Below are positions 25,736 to 34,302 of a stretch of 64,000 nucleotides of DNA, one piece after another. The stretch spans positions 124,001 through 188,000 of the forward strand of contig CACZBS010000005.1 of NCBI GenBank assembly GCA_902779455.1, in the 5' to 3' direction. The DNA comes from an uncultured Prevotellaceae bacterium. Its GTDB lineage: Bacteria > Bacteroidota > Bacteroidia > Bacteroidales > Bacteroidaceae. The position numbers and the translations under genes are program-made. The first letter of the stretch is position 1. Every line of letters begins with the position of its first letter. Under the pieces are notes generated by a model that ran no database searches, had not been told where the DNA came from, and was given only the letters and a program-made list of their open reading frames with translations.

Positions 25736-27847
25736 CTATTGTTGTTTCTGGAACTGCTTGAGGATGTCGCAACGCGAGACGTATGGGCTCAGGCTGGCGC
25801 TGTTCTGGCGGGCAAAGTCGCTGAGTCGCTTCATGGCGGCATATTCCTCAGTCTCCTTCATCGGGATGGCGACGAAGTCGTTCTTCGCGTCGCTCCACTT
25901 ATACTCATGCCAGTTGTCGTAGGGAGCATAGGCCAGGGCGAAGACGGCGCGCTCGCGCAGGGCGTAGTCGCTGGCCTTGGCTGCCTCCTCGAGCAGCTCG
26001 CGGGCCCGCACGACAAAGGCTGGCTTGGGCTCGTCGGCTGAGCAGTAGCTGCTCTTGCCGTATTCTGTGAGATACCACGCGTCGCCGTAGAGCGAGGCCT
26101 GATAGTAGCGCACGGCCAGCTCATAGGCCTGCCGCTGGCGTTCGGCGCCCTTGGCCTTGTCGTAAGCTTGCTCGGCCGCCATCATCTCGCGGGCAAAGTC
26201 GAGCTTCTGGTTGGTGGCGGGCCAAGCGCTGCCTGGGCGCTGCAGCTCCTCCTTGATCCACTGTCGGCGGATCCATGGCTCGGTGGTGTAGTTGCGCTGT
26301 GCCATGAAGGGCGCGATGTTCATCTGGTGGACGAAGTCGAGCGACACCTGGCTGAGGTGGTCGATGGCCTTCTGCCACTGGCCCTCGCGCAGGTATTTCG
26401 TTCCGACAATCTCGTGCAGGAACTCAGCGTTGTGGGCAATGTGGCTCGTGAGCCATTTGCCGAGAGCCGACGACGCGGCGTCCTTACGCGTGACGAACTG
26501 CAGGTAGCGCTCGGCGTCGGCCGTTGATGCGGAGTCGATGAGCACGAAGAACTCCGTCGAGTAGTCGTCGTTCCAGTCGTAGCCCCCGAGGTCTTCGTTG
26601 GCGTAGCGCTTCTCGTAGAACCGCTCGGCCATCTCCGACTTGGCGGCCATGAGGGCGATGCTGAACTCGGGCTGGCCGCTGTTCATGTAGCGGTCGACGA
26701 GCACCTGATGCACCAGACGGTCGTAGACGTGCGTGTAGTGGTTGTCGTAGTAGTCCTCGGGGGCGCGCATGGCGTCGGCCTGCTGCTCAACCCACGCGAG
26801 CTCCTGGGCGATGAAGTCGTCGTCGGCCTCGCTGGCCGTGATGTAGAGGCGCAGCACGCGGGCGTTGTCCATCGTGCGCTCCGAGCCCTTCAGCTTCATG
26901 GCCTCGGCGATGGCCTTCGAGGCTTTCTTCTGGTCGCCGAAGAGGTATTCGAGCCAGGCCTCGAGCGACTTCCACAGTGCGGGCTCGCTCGTCTTTTCGT
27001 CCTTGACCGCACGGCGTGCCAGCTCGCGCATCCGCTCGCACTCCTCCTTCTCGATGTTGCGGATGAAGAGCTTGCCGGGCCAGTTGCACTCCTCGAGCCC
27101 GTCGACGGCCTCCTGCGCGTTGTTGGCGAAGTCCTGCAGGAGGAAGGGCATGGCGGGCGAGTCGGGGTTCATGTTGTACTCGCGCTCGATGTCGTCGGCC
27201 GACCGTTTGTCGTAATAATAGGTGTTGAGGCTGGCCGCGTCGCCCTGCTCGACGAAGATCTGCGTGGCCTCGTCTGTTCGGCCCGTCTTGAGCAGTGCGC
27301 CGGCATAGATGTTGCGCATCATGTCGCGATAGACGCTCTCGATGAGCTTGCTGCCCGTCTGCTCAAAGAAACTGACGTTGGCCTCGTGCTGGCCCAGCAG
27401 CATGTTGCAGCGCATCAGGAGCAGGGCGTGCTGGCTGCGCAGGCGGCTGTCGAGCTTCGACATGGCGTAGTCGCGAAGGCCCTCGAGGGCACTGCGACGG
27501 CTGTCGAGCTCCTCCCTCGTGGGATAGTCCCACGACTCGCACTCCGTGTCGCGGGCGATGTTGAGATAGGTGTCGAGATGCTCCAGATAGCTCACCATGA
27601 GCTGGTCGCCCTTGCGGCGTGCGGCGTCCATGATGGCGTCGGCCTCAAACCAGAAGAGGCGATCCTGCTGTCCGAGGTAGACGCGCCAGTTGTCGAGCGT
27701 CTGCTCGTTGACGCGCTGGGCGAAGTCGCCCTCGCGTACGACGCTGAAGAGATACCAGTTGTGTGTTGGCGGTATGGCGCAGGCCATGGCCTCGGCTATG
27801 GCGGCCAGCAGGAGCAGGTTAATCGTGATAAATCGTTTCATAGTCAT
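25736..27847 (-). CDS. Exported helical-repeat protein, unknown function
   Basis: 703 aa (or 701 from the second Met at 27841). The N-terminal signal sequence is KRFITINLLLLAAIAEAMA. The rest is rich in A, L, E, W and Y with the spacing of TPR-like helical hairpins, but no clean catalytic motif is seen. The 5' end overlaps the end of the upstream lipoprotein gene, so the two are probably cotranscribed and functionally linked. I do not recognise a named family. Confidence 0.8.
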   Translation of the reverse strand: MTMKRFITINLLLLAAIAEAMACAIPPTHNWYLFSVVREGDFAQRVNEQTLDNWRVYLGQQDRLFWFEADAIMDAARRKGDQLMVSYLEHLDTYLNIARDTECESWDYPTREELDSRRSALEGLRDYAMSKLDSRLRSQHALLLMRCNMLLGQHEANVSFFEQTGSKLIESVYRDMMRNIYAGALLKTGRTDEATQIFVEQGDAASLNTYYYDKRSADDIEREYNMNPDSPAMPFLLQDFANNAQEAVDGLEECNWPGKLFIRNIEKEECERMRELARRAVKDEKTSEPALWKSLEAWLEYLFGDQKKASKAIAEAMKLKGSERTMDNARVLRLYITASEADDDFIAQELAWVEQQADAMRAPEDYYDNHYTHVYDRLVHQVLVDRYMNSGQPEFSIALMAAKSEMAERFYEKRYANEDLGGYDWNDDYSTEFFVLIDSASTADAERYLQFVTRKDAASSALGKWLTSHIAHNAEFLHEIVGTKYLREGQWQKAIDHLSQVSLDFVHQMNIAPFMAQRNYTTEPWIRRQWIKEELQRPGSAWPATNQKLDFAREMMAAEQAYDKAKGAERQRQAYELAVRYYQASLYGDAWYLTEYGKSSYCSADEPKPAFVVRARELLEEAAKASDYALRERAVFALAYAPYDNWHEYKWSDAKNDFVAIPMKETEEYAAMKRLSDFARQNSASLSPYVSRCDILKQFQKQQ

Positions 27848-28715
27848 CGGCGGTATAACGGTTGATATTCTGGGTTGACAGGTGGTAGGTCAGGATGAGC
27901 TGCGTGAGGTCGGGGCGGCGGGCCTCGACGGCCTTCTTCACGTCGAGGATGGTCTGCAGGTCGGCCTCATGGTCGATGGTGACGCCATGGACGACGCGTC
28001 GCCACTGGAACACGGGGTAGGCCGTGGCCAGCGGCAGCTCGTAGTCAGCTAGGTACTTCACGTAGGGCTTCACGTCGCGCAGGTCGAGGATGGGGTTGCG
28101 CTCCTCGAAGCGCTCGGGTGCGCCCGTGTTATAAAGCATCAGCACGCCGTAGTCGACGGGCGGGGCCGGCATCTGCAGCTGATGGAGGCGGATGGTGGCC
28201 GAGAGGCGAATGTCGTGCTGCTGGCAGATCTGTCGCATGTCGCTGAGCAGGGCGTAGAACGTCTCGCGGCTGCGCTCCGTCCAGTCGCAGTCGATCTGGA
28301 TCTCGCGGACGTCGCCCAGGCCGTTGGTGGCGTTCATCTGCAGGATGCGGCTGACGATGCGGCGCGGCAGACTGTCCACCTCGTTGCCCCTTAGGCAGTT
28401 CTCAGTGATGAACACCGTGGGCACGAGCTCCACGGAGTCAGGCAGCTGCAGGCTGTCGCCGAACGTGATCGTGGCGTTGGGCATGGGCACGTCGGCGCCG
28501 CCCAGCACGACGTCGAAGTAGCGGCAGTAGATGCGGCTGACGTGGTGGTCGGACATGAAGCCGCGCTCTGTGGAGTCGAGCTGCAGGCTGGTGCGCCAGT
28601 AGTAGACGGCGTTGCCCCGTACGGGCATCTCGCGCCATGGTGCCTGCTTCTCCGTGCAGGCCACGGCCGTGACGGCGAGCACGGCCATGAAGAACAATCT
28701 CATAATCTTGAACAT
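27819..28715 (-). CDS. Lipoprotein of unknown function, possible TIM-barrel (DUF3142-like)
   Basis: 298 aa. A lipobox (VTAVAC, Cys about residue 20) follows a short hydrophobic segment. The body has beta-alpha features such as VREIQIDCDWTERSRETFY and IRLSATIRLHQL, which recall proteins where an unknown-function barrel measures out a quoted residue set; DUF3142 is my best guess from memory. It overlaps the following gene by 29 bases. Confidence 0.7.
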   Translation of the reverse strand: MFKIMRLFFMAVLAVTAVACTEKQAPWREMPVRGNAVYYWRTSLQLDSTERGFMSDHHVSRIYCRYFDVVLGGADVPMPNATITFGDSLQLPDSVELVPTVFITENCLRGNEVDSLPRRIVSRILQMNATNGLGDVREIQIDCDWTERSRETFYALLSDMRQICQQHDIRLSATIRLHQLQMPAPPVDYGVLMLYNTGAPERFEERNPILDLRDVKPYVKYLADYELPLATAYPVFQWRRVVHGVTIDHEADLQTILDVKKAVEARRPDLTQLILTYHLSTQNINRYTADDYETIYHD

Positions 28716-28748
28716 AGTGTAATTTTTTTTGTTTATTTTTTGGAGGAG

Positions 28749-28864
28749 GGAGTTTAGGAGTTTGGGAGTATAGGAGTTTAGACGATAGTCTGATGGCTGC
28801 CATCTATGGATTTAAACTAACGTCTATACTCCTAAACTCCTATACTCCCATACTCCTAAACTCC
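28749..28864. repeat. Inverted element, gagtttaggagt theme
   Basis: The left arm (28749-28784) repeats ggagtttaggag/gggagtatagg. The right arm (28821-28864) carries the complements (actcctaaactcc). A 36-nt centre contains no gene. It lies between the murF stop and the lipoprotein start and has no relative elsewhere in the window. Confidence 0.82.
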
Positions 28865-28878
28865 TTATTCATAATCCC

Positions 28879-30213
28879 TCACAGCAGCGGGGGCAGTTCA
28901 TAGAGCCGCATGCTGTTGCTGCCCTTGATGAGGATGAGTCGGCCCTCGGGCTGTTCCTGGGCGATGGCCGCTTTCACGTCGTCGACGCTGTCGAAGTGGC
29001 GGAAGTGGTTGTCAGTCTTGGCAAACTCCTGTCCTACGAGCCATACGTCGCTCAGGTCCTCCATCGTCTCGATGTAGTTGACGACGCCCTGGTGCTCCTC
29101 CTGGCTGGTGGGGCCCAGCTCGCGCATGTCGCCCAGGATGAGCATCTTGCGCTGTGCGGGAATCTGCGAGAAGTTCTCCAGTGCGGCCTGCATCGACGAG
29201 GGGTTGGCGTTGTAGGCGTCGACGATGAGGCGGTTGCGCTCCGTCTCGGTCAGCTGCGAGCGGTTGTTGGTCGGGTGGTATTCCTCGAGGGCCTGGCAGA
29301 TCATCTTGCGGTCGACGCCGAAGTTGATGCCCACGGCGATGGCGGCCAGCGCGTTGTAGATGTTGTAGGCGCCGACGAGCTGCGTCTGCACCTTATGCCA
29401 CTTCTGCGAGGCGCCCTCCTGCTCGAGCTCCATCAGCGGCTTGCGCCAGCGGAAACGCAGGTAGACCCCTCCCTCCATCACTTCGCCCGAGATGCACGAA
29501 TACTGCTTCTCGGGGTCAGTGGAGTAGGGGGTGCACCACAGGTCGTCTGTCAGCATGTCGACCAGCTCGTCGCTGTCCGCATTGATGAAGACGAGGCCGT
29601 CCTGGCGCGAGCGCAGGTAGTCGTAGAGCTCGCCCTTCGTGCGGCAGACGCCCTCGAAGGAGCCGAAGCCCTGCAGGTGGGCGCGCCCCACGTTGGTGAT
29701 CAGTCCGCACGTCGGCTCGGCCGTCTCGGCCAGGGTCTTGATGTCGCCGGGATGGCTGGCCCCCATCTCGATGATGGCGATCTCGTGTTCGGGGCGCAGG
29801 CGCAGCAGCGTCTTGGGCACGCCCACGTCGTTGTTCAGGTTGCCCTCCGTGGCCAGCACGTTGTATTTCTTCGAGAGCACGGCGCGGATGAGCTCCTTCG
29901 TCGTCGTCTTGCCGTTGGTGCCGGTGATGCCGATGACGGGGATGTTGAACTGGCGGCGGTGCTCGCGGGCGATGTCCTTAAACGTCTGTAGCGTGTCGTC
30001 GACGAGGATGCAGCGCGCGTCGGAAGCCGCCACGGCCGCGTCGTCGACGATGGCCAGGGCGCAGCCCTTCGCCAGGGCCTGTGTGGCAAAGCGGTTGCCG
30101 TCGAACTTGTCGCCCTTGAGGGCCAGGAAGATAGAGCCTTCGGGGCATTCGCGCGAGTCGGTCGTGATCGTCGGATGCTGGCGGTAGAGCTCGTAGAGTT
30201 GCTTGATGTCCAT
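28879..30213 (-). CDS. murF: UDP-MurNAc-tripeptide:D-Ala-D-Ala ligase
   Basis: 444 aa Mur ligase that completes the UDP-MurNAc-pentapeptide in the cytoplasm. ATP-binding GTNGKTT is at residues 98-104. It sits outside the dcw cluster, as is common in Bacteroidetes. It has its own promoter at 30349-30380, and the roughly 130-nt leader contains a 66-bp palindrome (30272-30337) and a conserved block shared with the leader of the small lipoprotein gene at 36272. Confidence 0.96.
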   Translation of the reverse strand: MDIKQLYELYRQHPTITTDSRECPEGSIFLALKGDKFDGNRFATQALAKGCALAIVDDAAVAASDARCILVDDTLQTFKDIAREHRRQFNIPVIGITGTNGKTTTKELIRAVLSKKYNVLATEGNLNNDVGVPKTLLRLRPEHEIAIIEMGASHPGDIKTLAETAEPTCGLITNVGRAHLQGFGSFEGVCRTKGELYDYLRSRQDGLVFINADSDELVDMLTDDLWCTPYSTDPEKQYSCISGEVMEGGVYLRFRWRKPLMELEQEGASQKWHKVQTQLVGAYNIYNALAAIAVGINFGVDRKMICQALEEYHPTNNRSQLTETERNRLIVDAYNANPSSMQAALENFSQIPAQRKMLILGDMRELGPTSQEEHQGVVNYIETMEDLSDVWLVGQEFAKTDNHFRHFDSVDDVKAAIAQEQPEGRLILIKGSNSMRLYELPPLL

Positions 30214-30225
30214 AACAGATGATTG

Positions 30226-30337
30226 CTAATTTACCTTCTATATAACTAATGGTTATTACGCCGCTTTGCAGTAGGAGGCGACGTGTCCCACGTCGCAATC
30301 CAGCGGCTTGCTGCGACGTGAGACACGTCGCCTCCTA
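30226..30337 (-). repeat. Palindromic leader element of murF (aggaggcgacgtg theme)
   Basis: The 26-bp arms 30272-30297 and 30312-30337 are inverted copies of taggaggcgacgtgt-. On the minus strand they are followed by ctgcaaagcgg and accattagttatatagaa. The same palindrome plus both blocks occurs at 36164-36265 before another gene. Confidence 0.85.
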
Positions 30338-30348
30338 ATAATTCGCTG

Positions 30349-30380
30349 CAAAGTTACGCCTTATTTCTGGTTCGGGCAAA
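30349..30380 (-). promoter_or_regulatory. murF promoter
   Basis: Minus-strand TTTG at 30380-30377, 20-nt spacer, TAACTTTG at 30356-30349. The palindromic element begins about 11 nt inside the transcript. Confidence 0.75.
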
Positions 30381-30453
30381 TAAAAACTCATAAAAGTTCT
30401 GCATAAAACGGCGGGAAAGCCGCCTGACAACTATTTTCACGTCGTGGTTTATT

Positions 30454-30514
30454 ATTTTCAAGCCTTGAAAATATATTTCCAAGCCATGAAAATCTATTTT
30501 CAAGCCTTGAAAAT
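30454..30514. repeat. Train of three short palindromes (tttcaagccttgaaa)
   Basis: Three successive 17-19-bp palindromes of the form ttttcaagccttgaaaa, the middle one degenerate, occupy the murF-folP gap. Each could form a small hairpin. The rest of this gap (30381-30453 and 30515-30630) shows nothing recognisable. Confidence 0.75.
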
Positions 30515-30630
30515 AGTTTTCGGGCGTTTTTTGTCGACAAATCGCCGGCCGAAATCTGCATTTGCTCCGATTTGACCCTTAAATTTGAAAAAAATACCGC
30601 CGGCAGACGGATTGTGTCGCGAAGATTTTG

Positions 30631-30638
30631 TAACTTTG
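30631..30638 (+). promoter_or_regulatory. -7 box close to the folP start codon
   Basis: TAACTTTG ends 8 nt before the folP ATG. A -33 box is weak. The transcript should carry at most a few leader bases. Confidence 0.6.
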
Positions 30639-30646
30639 TCCGCTGT

Positions 30647-31435
30647 ATGGACTACACATTGAACATCCGGGGCCGACTGCTGGACCTCAGCGAGCCCCTC
30701 GTCATGGGCATCCTCAACGCCACGCCCGACTCCTTCTTCGCCTCCAGCCGACAGCTGACGGAGGCCGACATCGCGCGCCGCGCCAACCAAATCATCGCGG
30801 AGGGCGGACGCATCATCGACGTGGGAGCCTGCTCCACCCGGCCGGGCTCCGAACCCGTCAGCGAGGCGGACGAGGCGGAGCGCCTCAGGCGCGCCCTCAC
30901 CGTCGTGCGGCGCGAGCAGCCCGACGCCGTCGTCTCCGTCGACACGTTCCGCCCCGACGTGGCCCGCATGGCCGTCGAGGAGCTGGGGGCCGACATCGTC
31001 AACGACGTCAGCGAGGGCTCGGAAGCCATGTTCCGGATGGTCAGCCGCCTGCGCGTGCCTTACGTCATGATGTCCGTGCAGCCCGACCTGCGCCAGACGC
31101 TCCTCGTCTTCGCCCGCAAGGTGCAGCAGCTGCGCTCCATGGGCCAGAAGGACATCATCCTCGACCCCGGCTTCGGCTTCGGCAAGACGCTCGAGGAGAA
31201 CTATCGCCTCATGGCCGCACTGGAGCGCCTCGAGGTCATGGGCCTCCCCCTGCTCGTCGGCGTCTCGCGTAAGTCGATGATATACAAGCTATTGAATTCG
31301 ACGCCCGATGACTGTCTCAATGGTACAACGGTGCTCAACACCATCGCCCTGATGAAAGGCGCCTCAATTCTCCGCGTCCACGATGTCGCTCCTGCCTGCG
31401 AGGCAGTCAGGATATGGAGGAAGGTTGAAGGTTGA
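30647..31435 (+). CDS. folP: Dihydropteroate synthase
   Basis: 262 aa from the ATG at 30647; upstream in-frame codons cross the promoter box and are not used. The family signature GILNATPDSFF is at residues 21-31, then DVGACSTRPGS near 64 and a DPGFGFGK motif near 175. It condenses p-aminobenzoate with the pterin pyrophosphate in folate synthesis. The last residues (KVEG) and the stop are read from the first copies of the ggttgaagg repeat. cdaA lies downstream, a frequent Bacteroidetes pairing, but here an S23-gene element separates them. Confidence 0.94.
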   Translation: MDYTLNIRGRLLDLSEPLVMGILNATPDSFFASSRQLTEADIARRANQIIAEGGRIIDVGACSTRPGSEPVSEADEAERLRRALTVVRREQPDAVVSVDTFRPDVARMAVEELGADIVNDVSEGSEAMFRMVSRLRVPYVMMSVQPDLRQTLLVFARKVQQLRSMGQKDIILDPGFGFGKTLEENYRLMAALERLEVMGLPLLVGVSRKSMIYKLLNSTPDDCLNGTTVLNTIALMKGASILRVHDVAPACEAVRIWRKVEG

Positions 31436-31997
31436 AGGAGGATGTGTGCGCTTCGCGCAGGTTGAAGGTGGAGGGTTGAAGGTGGAGGGTTGAAGGTGGA
31501 GGGTTGAAGGAGGCGGAAACATTAATCATCTAAAATATATAAATATTACAATGAGTGATTTTGGCGATGTAATGCAGGACAAGTGCTTGAATTTTGCGAT
31601 TCGAGTGGTCAATCTGTGTCAGTTTCTCAACGACGAAAAGAAAGAGTTCAAAATCGCTGACCAGCTCTATCGCAGTGGAACCAGCATTGGCGCGAACTAT
31701 GCCGAGGCCCAGTGCGCCATCAGCCATAACGACTTCATCGCCAAGGTGTATATCTCGCTAAAGGAGTGCAACGAATCCCTCTACTGGCTCCAACTGCTAC
31801 ATAAAACCGGGAAACTGACCAAGCAGCAGTTTGAATCAATCTATGCCGACGCTGAAGAACTGAAGCGAATGCTCATCTCAATCACGAAGTCAGCACGCCA
31901 AAAGGCTTCTTCCGTCAGCCCCTAATCCTTCAACCCTCAACCTTCAACCTCGGCGAAGCCGATACATCAACCTTCAACCCTCATCCCTCAACCCTTA
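31418..31997. mobile_element. S23-gene element A (ggttgaagg theme)
   Basis: The left arm (31418-31513) is built of ggttgaagg/ggagggttgaagg words with a small gcgcttcgcgc hairpin. The right arm (31928-31997) has the complements with the matching cggcgaagccg hairpin. A four-helix-bundle gene lies between. The left arm begins within folP. A gene-less relative is at 9602-9744. I interpret it as an inserted element; transposition is not shown. Confidence 0.75.
31551..31925 (+). CDS. S23/IVP-type four-helix-bundle protein (copy A)
   Basis: 124 aa, all-helical, with the family signature RSGTSIGANYAEA (about residues 42-54), DFIAKVYISLKE and NESLYWL. The family was first found encoded by intervening sequences in 23S rRNA genes and is related in fold to the Avd protein of diversity-generating retroelements, which binds nucleic acid. 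Here it is not in an rRNA gene but within inverted word repeats between folP and cdaA. Three divergent paralogues with the same arrangement are at 38407, 55183 and 62489. Confidence 0.88.
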   Translation: MSDFGDVMQDKCLNFAIRVVNLCQFLNDEKKEFKIADQLYRSGTSIGANYAEAQCAISHNDFIAKVYISLKECNESLYWLQLLHKTGKLTKQQFESIYADAEELKRMLISITKSARQKASSVSP

Positions 31998-32001
31998 AAC
32001 T

Positions 32002-32778
32002 ATGATTAGTTTTGGCATAAAAGACTTCATCGATATCCTGCTGGTGGCCATGATGCTCTACTACATTTACCGGCTGATGCGCGAGACCCGCTCGCTCAAC
32101 ATCTTCGTGGGCATCATGATCTTCATCGTCGTATGGATCTTCATGTCGCAGGTGCTCGAGATGCGCCTCATGGGCACCATCCTCGACAAGCTCGTCTCCG
32201 TCGGCGCCATCGCCCTCATCATCCTCTTCCAGGAGGACATCCGCCGGTTCCTATATAATATAGGTACGCGACAGGGCGTCAGCCGCATGATCCACTTCTT
32301 CGTGCCGCAGCGCCTGGGCAACGTCAGCCGCGAGCAGCTCAAGCGCGACATCATGCCCGTCGTCATGGCCTGCATGTCGATGTCGAAGCAGAAGGTCGGC
32401 GCCCTCATCGTCTGGGAGCGGTCGCAGAGCCTGCAGGACATCGTGGCCACGGGCGACGTCGTCGACGCGGCCATCAACCAGCGGCTCATCGAGAACATCT
32501 TCTTCAAGAACTCGCCCCTGCACGACGGCGCCATGATCATCCACGACCACCGCATCCGCGCCGCCGGCTGCATCCTCCCCGTCAGCCACGACCTAAGCAT
32601 CCCCAAGGAGCTGGGCCTGCGCCATCGCGCCGCCCTCGGCATGAGCCAGGAGAGCGACGCCCTCTGCATCATCGTCTCCGAGGAGACGGGCGCCATCAGC
32701 GTCGCCCGCGGCGGCGACTTCCGCCTGCGCCTCTCAGCCGAGGAGCTCGAGTCGGTGCTGACTGAGGAGCTGAGCTGA
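32002..32778 (+). CDS. cdaA: Membrane diadenylate cyclase (CdaA/DacA type)
   Basis: 258 aa. Three N-terminal transmembrane helices (first 80 residues or so) are followed by the DAC domain with the DGA motif at residues 175-177 and RHR at 207-209, both needed to make c-di-AMP from two ATP. c-di-AMP controls osmotic and cell-wall homeostasis in other bacteria. The folP neighbour is typical. The start follows directly after the right arm of element A, so its 5' leader now comes from the repeat. Confidence 0.94.
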   Translation: MISFGIKDFIDILLVAMMLYYIYRLMRETRSLNIFVGIMIFIVVWIFMSQVLEMRLMGTILDKLVSVGAIALIILFQEDIRRFLYNIGTRQGVSRMIHFFVPQRLGNVSREQLKRDIMPVVMACMSMSKQKVGALIVWERSQSLQDIVATGDVVDAAINQRLIENIFFKNSPLHDGAMIIHDHRIRAAGCILPVSHDLSIPKELGLRHRAALGMSQESDALCIIVSEETGAISVARGGDFRLRLSAEELESVLTEELS

Positions 32779-32822
32779 GAGCACGCCACTTTAAATAAGC
32801 ATTCACATGACAGGAATGACGG

Positions 32823-32944
32823 CGCAGCTGCTCCCCTCCCTTCAAGGGGAGGGGCCGGGGGTGGGGTCTCTATATTCTTTACGCGGAGTTAGTTAGAGAC
32901 CCCACCCCCAACCCCTCCCCTTGAAGGGAGGGGAGCGGCTGGCG
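32823..32944. repeat. GC-rich inverted element (accccaccccc theme), copy 2, inverted arrangement
   Basis: The same unit as 14816 and 40204, but the order is reversed: the gctcccctccc end is outside and ggggtggggtctct faces the centre. Arms of about 47 bp flank a 25-nt centre without a gene. Confidence 0.83.
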
Positions 32945-32995
32945 CACTGTTCGCTGGCGGCACAAGACTGTATAAAGCTGGACCCAATAACAGAA

Positions 32996-33032
32996 ATGTT
33001 CACCAGTTGGTGTAACACCAGTCGGTGAACAT
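32996..33032. repeat. 37-bp palindrome (ttcacc...ggtgaa), copy 1
   Basis: atgttcaccagttggtgt pairs with acaccagtcggtgaacat. The second copy lies 90 bp downstream. In this 351-bp gap between cdaA and the HNH gene no gene is seen. Confidence 0.75.
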
Positions 33033-33085
33033 CCTTGTTCGTCTTCTACGGCGCTGTATGTCAGCCTCTTAAGCGAATTATGAAA

Positions 33086-33122
33086 ATGTTCACCGGTTGG
33101 TGTCACACCAGTCGGTGAACAT
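33086..33122 (+). terminator. 37-bp palindrome, copy 2, followed by T tract
   Basis: Nearly identical to 32996-33032, and on the + strand followed by atcatttttt, so it can end transcripts from cdaA. It lies 8 bp from the stop of the convergent HNH gene. Confidence 0.65.
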
Positions 33123-33129
33123 CATTTTT

Positions 33130-34302
33130 TTATCTGTTTCCTTTCGCCCTGTTGTGAGTCTTGCAGAGCATCTGGCAGTTGTCGATGGTCGTCGGGCCGC
33201 CATGGCTCCAGGCCGCCACGTGGTCGGCATCCATGTCCTTGAGGTCCCAGATGCGGGTGTGGTTGGCATCGTGGCCGACGGCGCAGAGCGGACAGTTGCT
33301 CTCGCCATGGGCTTTTGCCGCGGCCGTCTGGCGGGCATAGACAGCCTTCTTCGTGGGCTCGTCGAAGACGCGGACATTCAGCAACTTCGTGTTCTGACAG
33401 CCGTCGAGGATGTACTCATAGATGCCCCGTTTGTCCTTGACGTAGAAACTCTCGTAGAGCTCGCGCACCTTCTCTGCCACTTCAGTCGGGTTGTAGGGCT
33501 TCTGATGGAACCGCTCGTAGAGCTCGCCCCACCGGAGTCCGCACATCTCGCGCTCGGGCGTGAAGTCAAAGACGGCCGTGATCCAGTCGATGACAGAGGT
33601 GAAGTAGGCCTTCAGCTCATTGATGTCAGTGTCGAAGCGGTGGGCAGCCATATAGTCCTCAGTGTGGCCGCGGCTCACCCAGTCGAGCGCTGCCGCGAGG
33701 AAGTCCTGACGCTTGGCCGTGCCAGGTATGAAGCAGCTCCACTTGTTGATGTTCGTATTGTTGGAATTGGAGAACTCCTCCTTGGCCCGGCTGACAAACG
33801 GCCCGCTGTAGACGGCGTTGAGCGTCTCCTGTTGGTTGAGCGGGATGCCCACGATGTTGATCGTGCGAAACCAGTCCTTGATTTCCTTCTCCGTGCCTTC
33901 ACAGACGTAGATGAGCAGCCGGGTGTTCAGAAACGCCTCCTGCTCGTCAGGGTTCAGGGCCGAGAAGTACCAGGGGCGGCCGTCAGCGTCAATCCATGCG
34001 AACTTCTCAGTGATGAAGCGGCCCAGGGATGTGATGCGCTGCTGGCCGTCGAGCACCTCGTAGCGGTCGTCGCCCACCTTCGAGAAGTAGAGCAGTCCCA
34101 AGGGATAGCCGTTGCGCACGGACCTGATCACGTCCAATTCCTTCTTCCCGCCGTTCTCCGCATAGAGGTAGTGGCGCTGAAACTCCGGCTGGATGGTCAG
34201 CCGTCCCGAAAGGCCGTAAAGTCCTTTCCCTTCGTATTCGTTATACTGGAATCCCTTGCAGATGTCGCCAATGGTCCATGTGGTTACTAATGTTGGTGTC
34301 AT
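33130..34302 (-). CDS. DUF262 (GmrS/ParB-like) protein with C-terminal HNH nuclease
   Basis: 390 aa. The N-terminal DUF262 domain has the DGQQR motif (residues 85-89), a nucleotide-dependent motif seen in GmrSD-type and related defence nucleases. The C-terminus holds an HNH finger: CPLC at 337-340, DADHVAAW with His361, Asn375 and a second Cys380/His383 pair. It starts within the last four bases of the methylase gene, so the two are translationally coupled. The likely role is DNA cleavage controlled by methylation, a restriction-like system, by inference. Confidence 0.86.
   Translation of the reverse strand: MTPTLVTTWTIGDICKGFQYNEYEGKGLYGLSGRLTIQPEFQRHYLYAENGGKKELDVIRSVRNGYPLGLLYFSKVGDDRYEVLDGQQRITSLGRFITEKFAWIDADGRPWYFSALNPDEQEAFLNTRLLIYVCEGTEKEIKDWFRTINIVGIPLNQQETLNAVYSGPFVSRAKEEFSNSNNTNINKWSCFIPGTAKRQDFLAAALDWVSRGHTEDYMAAHRFDTDINELKAYFTSVIDWITAVFDFTPEREMCGLRWGELYERFHQKPYNPTEVAEKVRELYESFYVKDKRGIYEYILDGCQNTKLLNVRVFDEPTKKAVYARQTAAAKAHGESNCPLCAVGHDANHTRIWDLKDMDADHVAAWSHGGPTTIDNCQMLCKTHNRAKGNR

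Noticed and set aside
26708-27865. + strand frames opposite the exported helical protein
   Set aside because: Shadow frames without signal, promoter or motif.
31436-31550. CRISPR-like array of ggttgaagg repeats
   Set aside because: Repeats are short and contiguous without unique spacers, and no cas genes are present.
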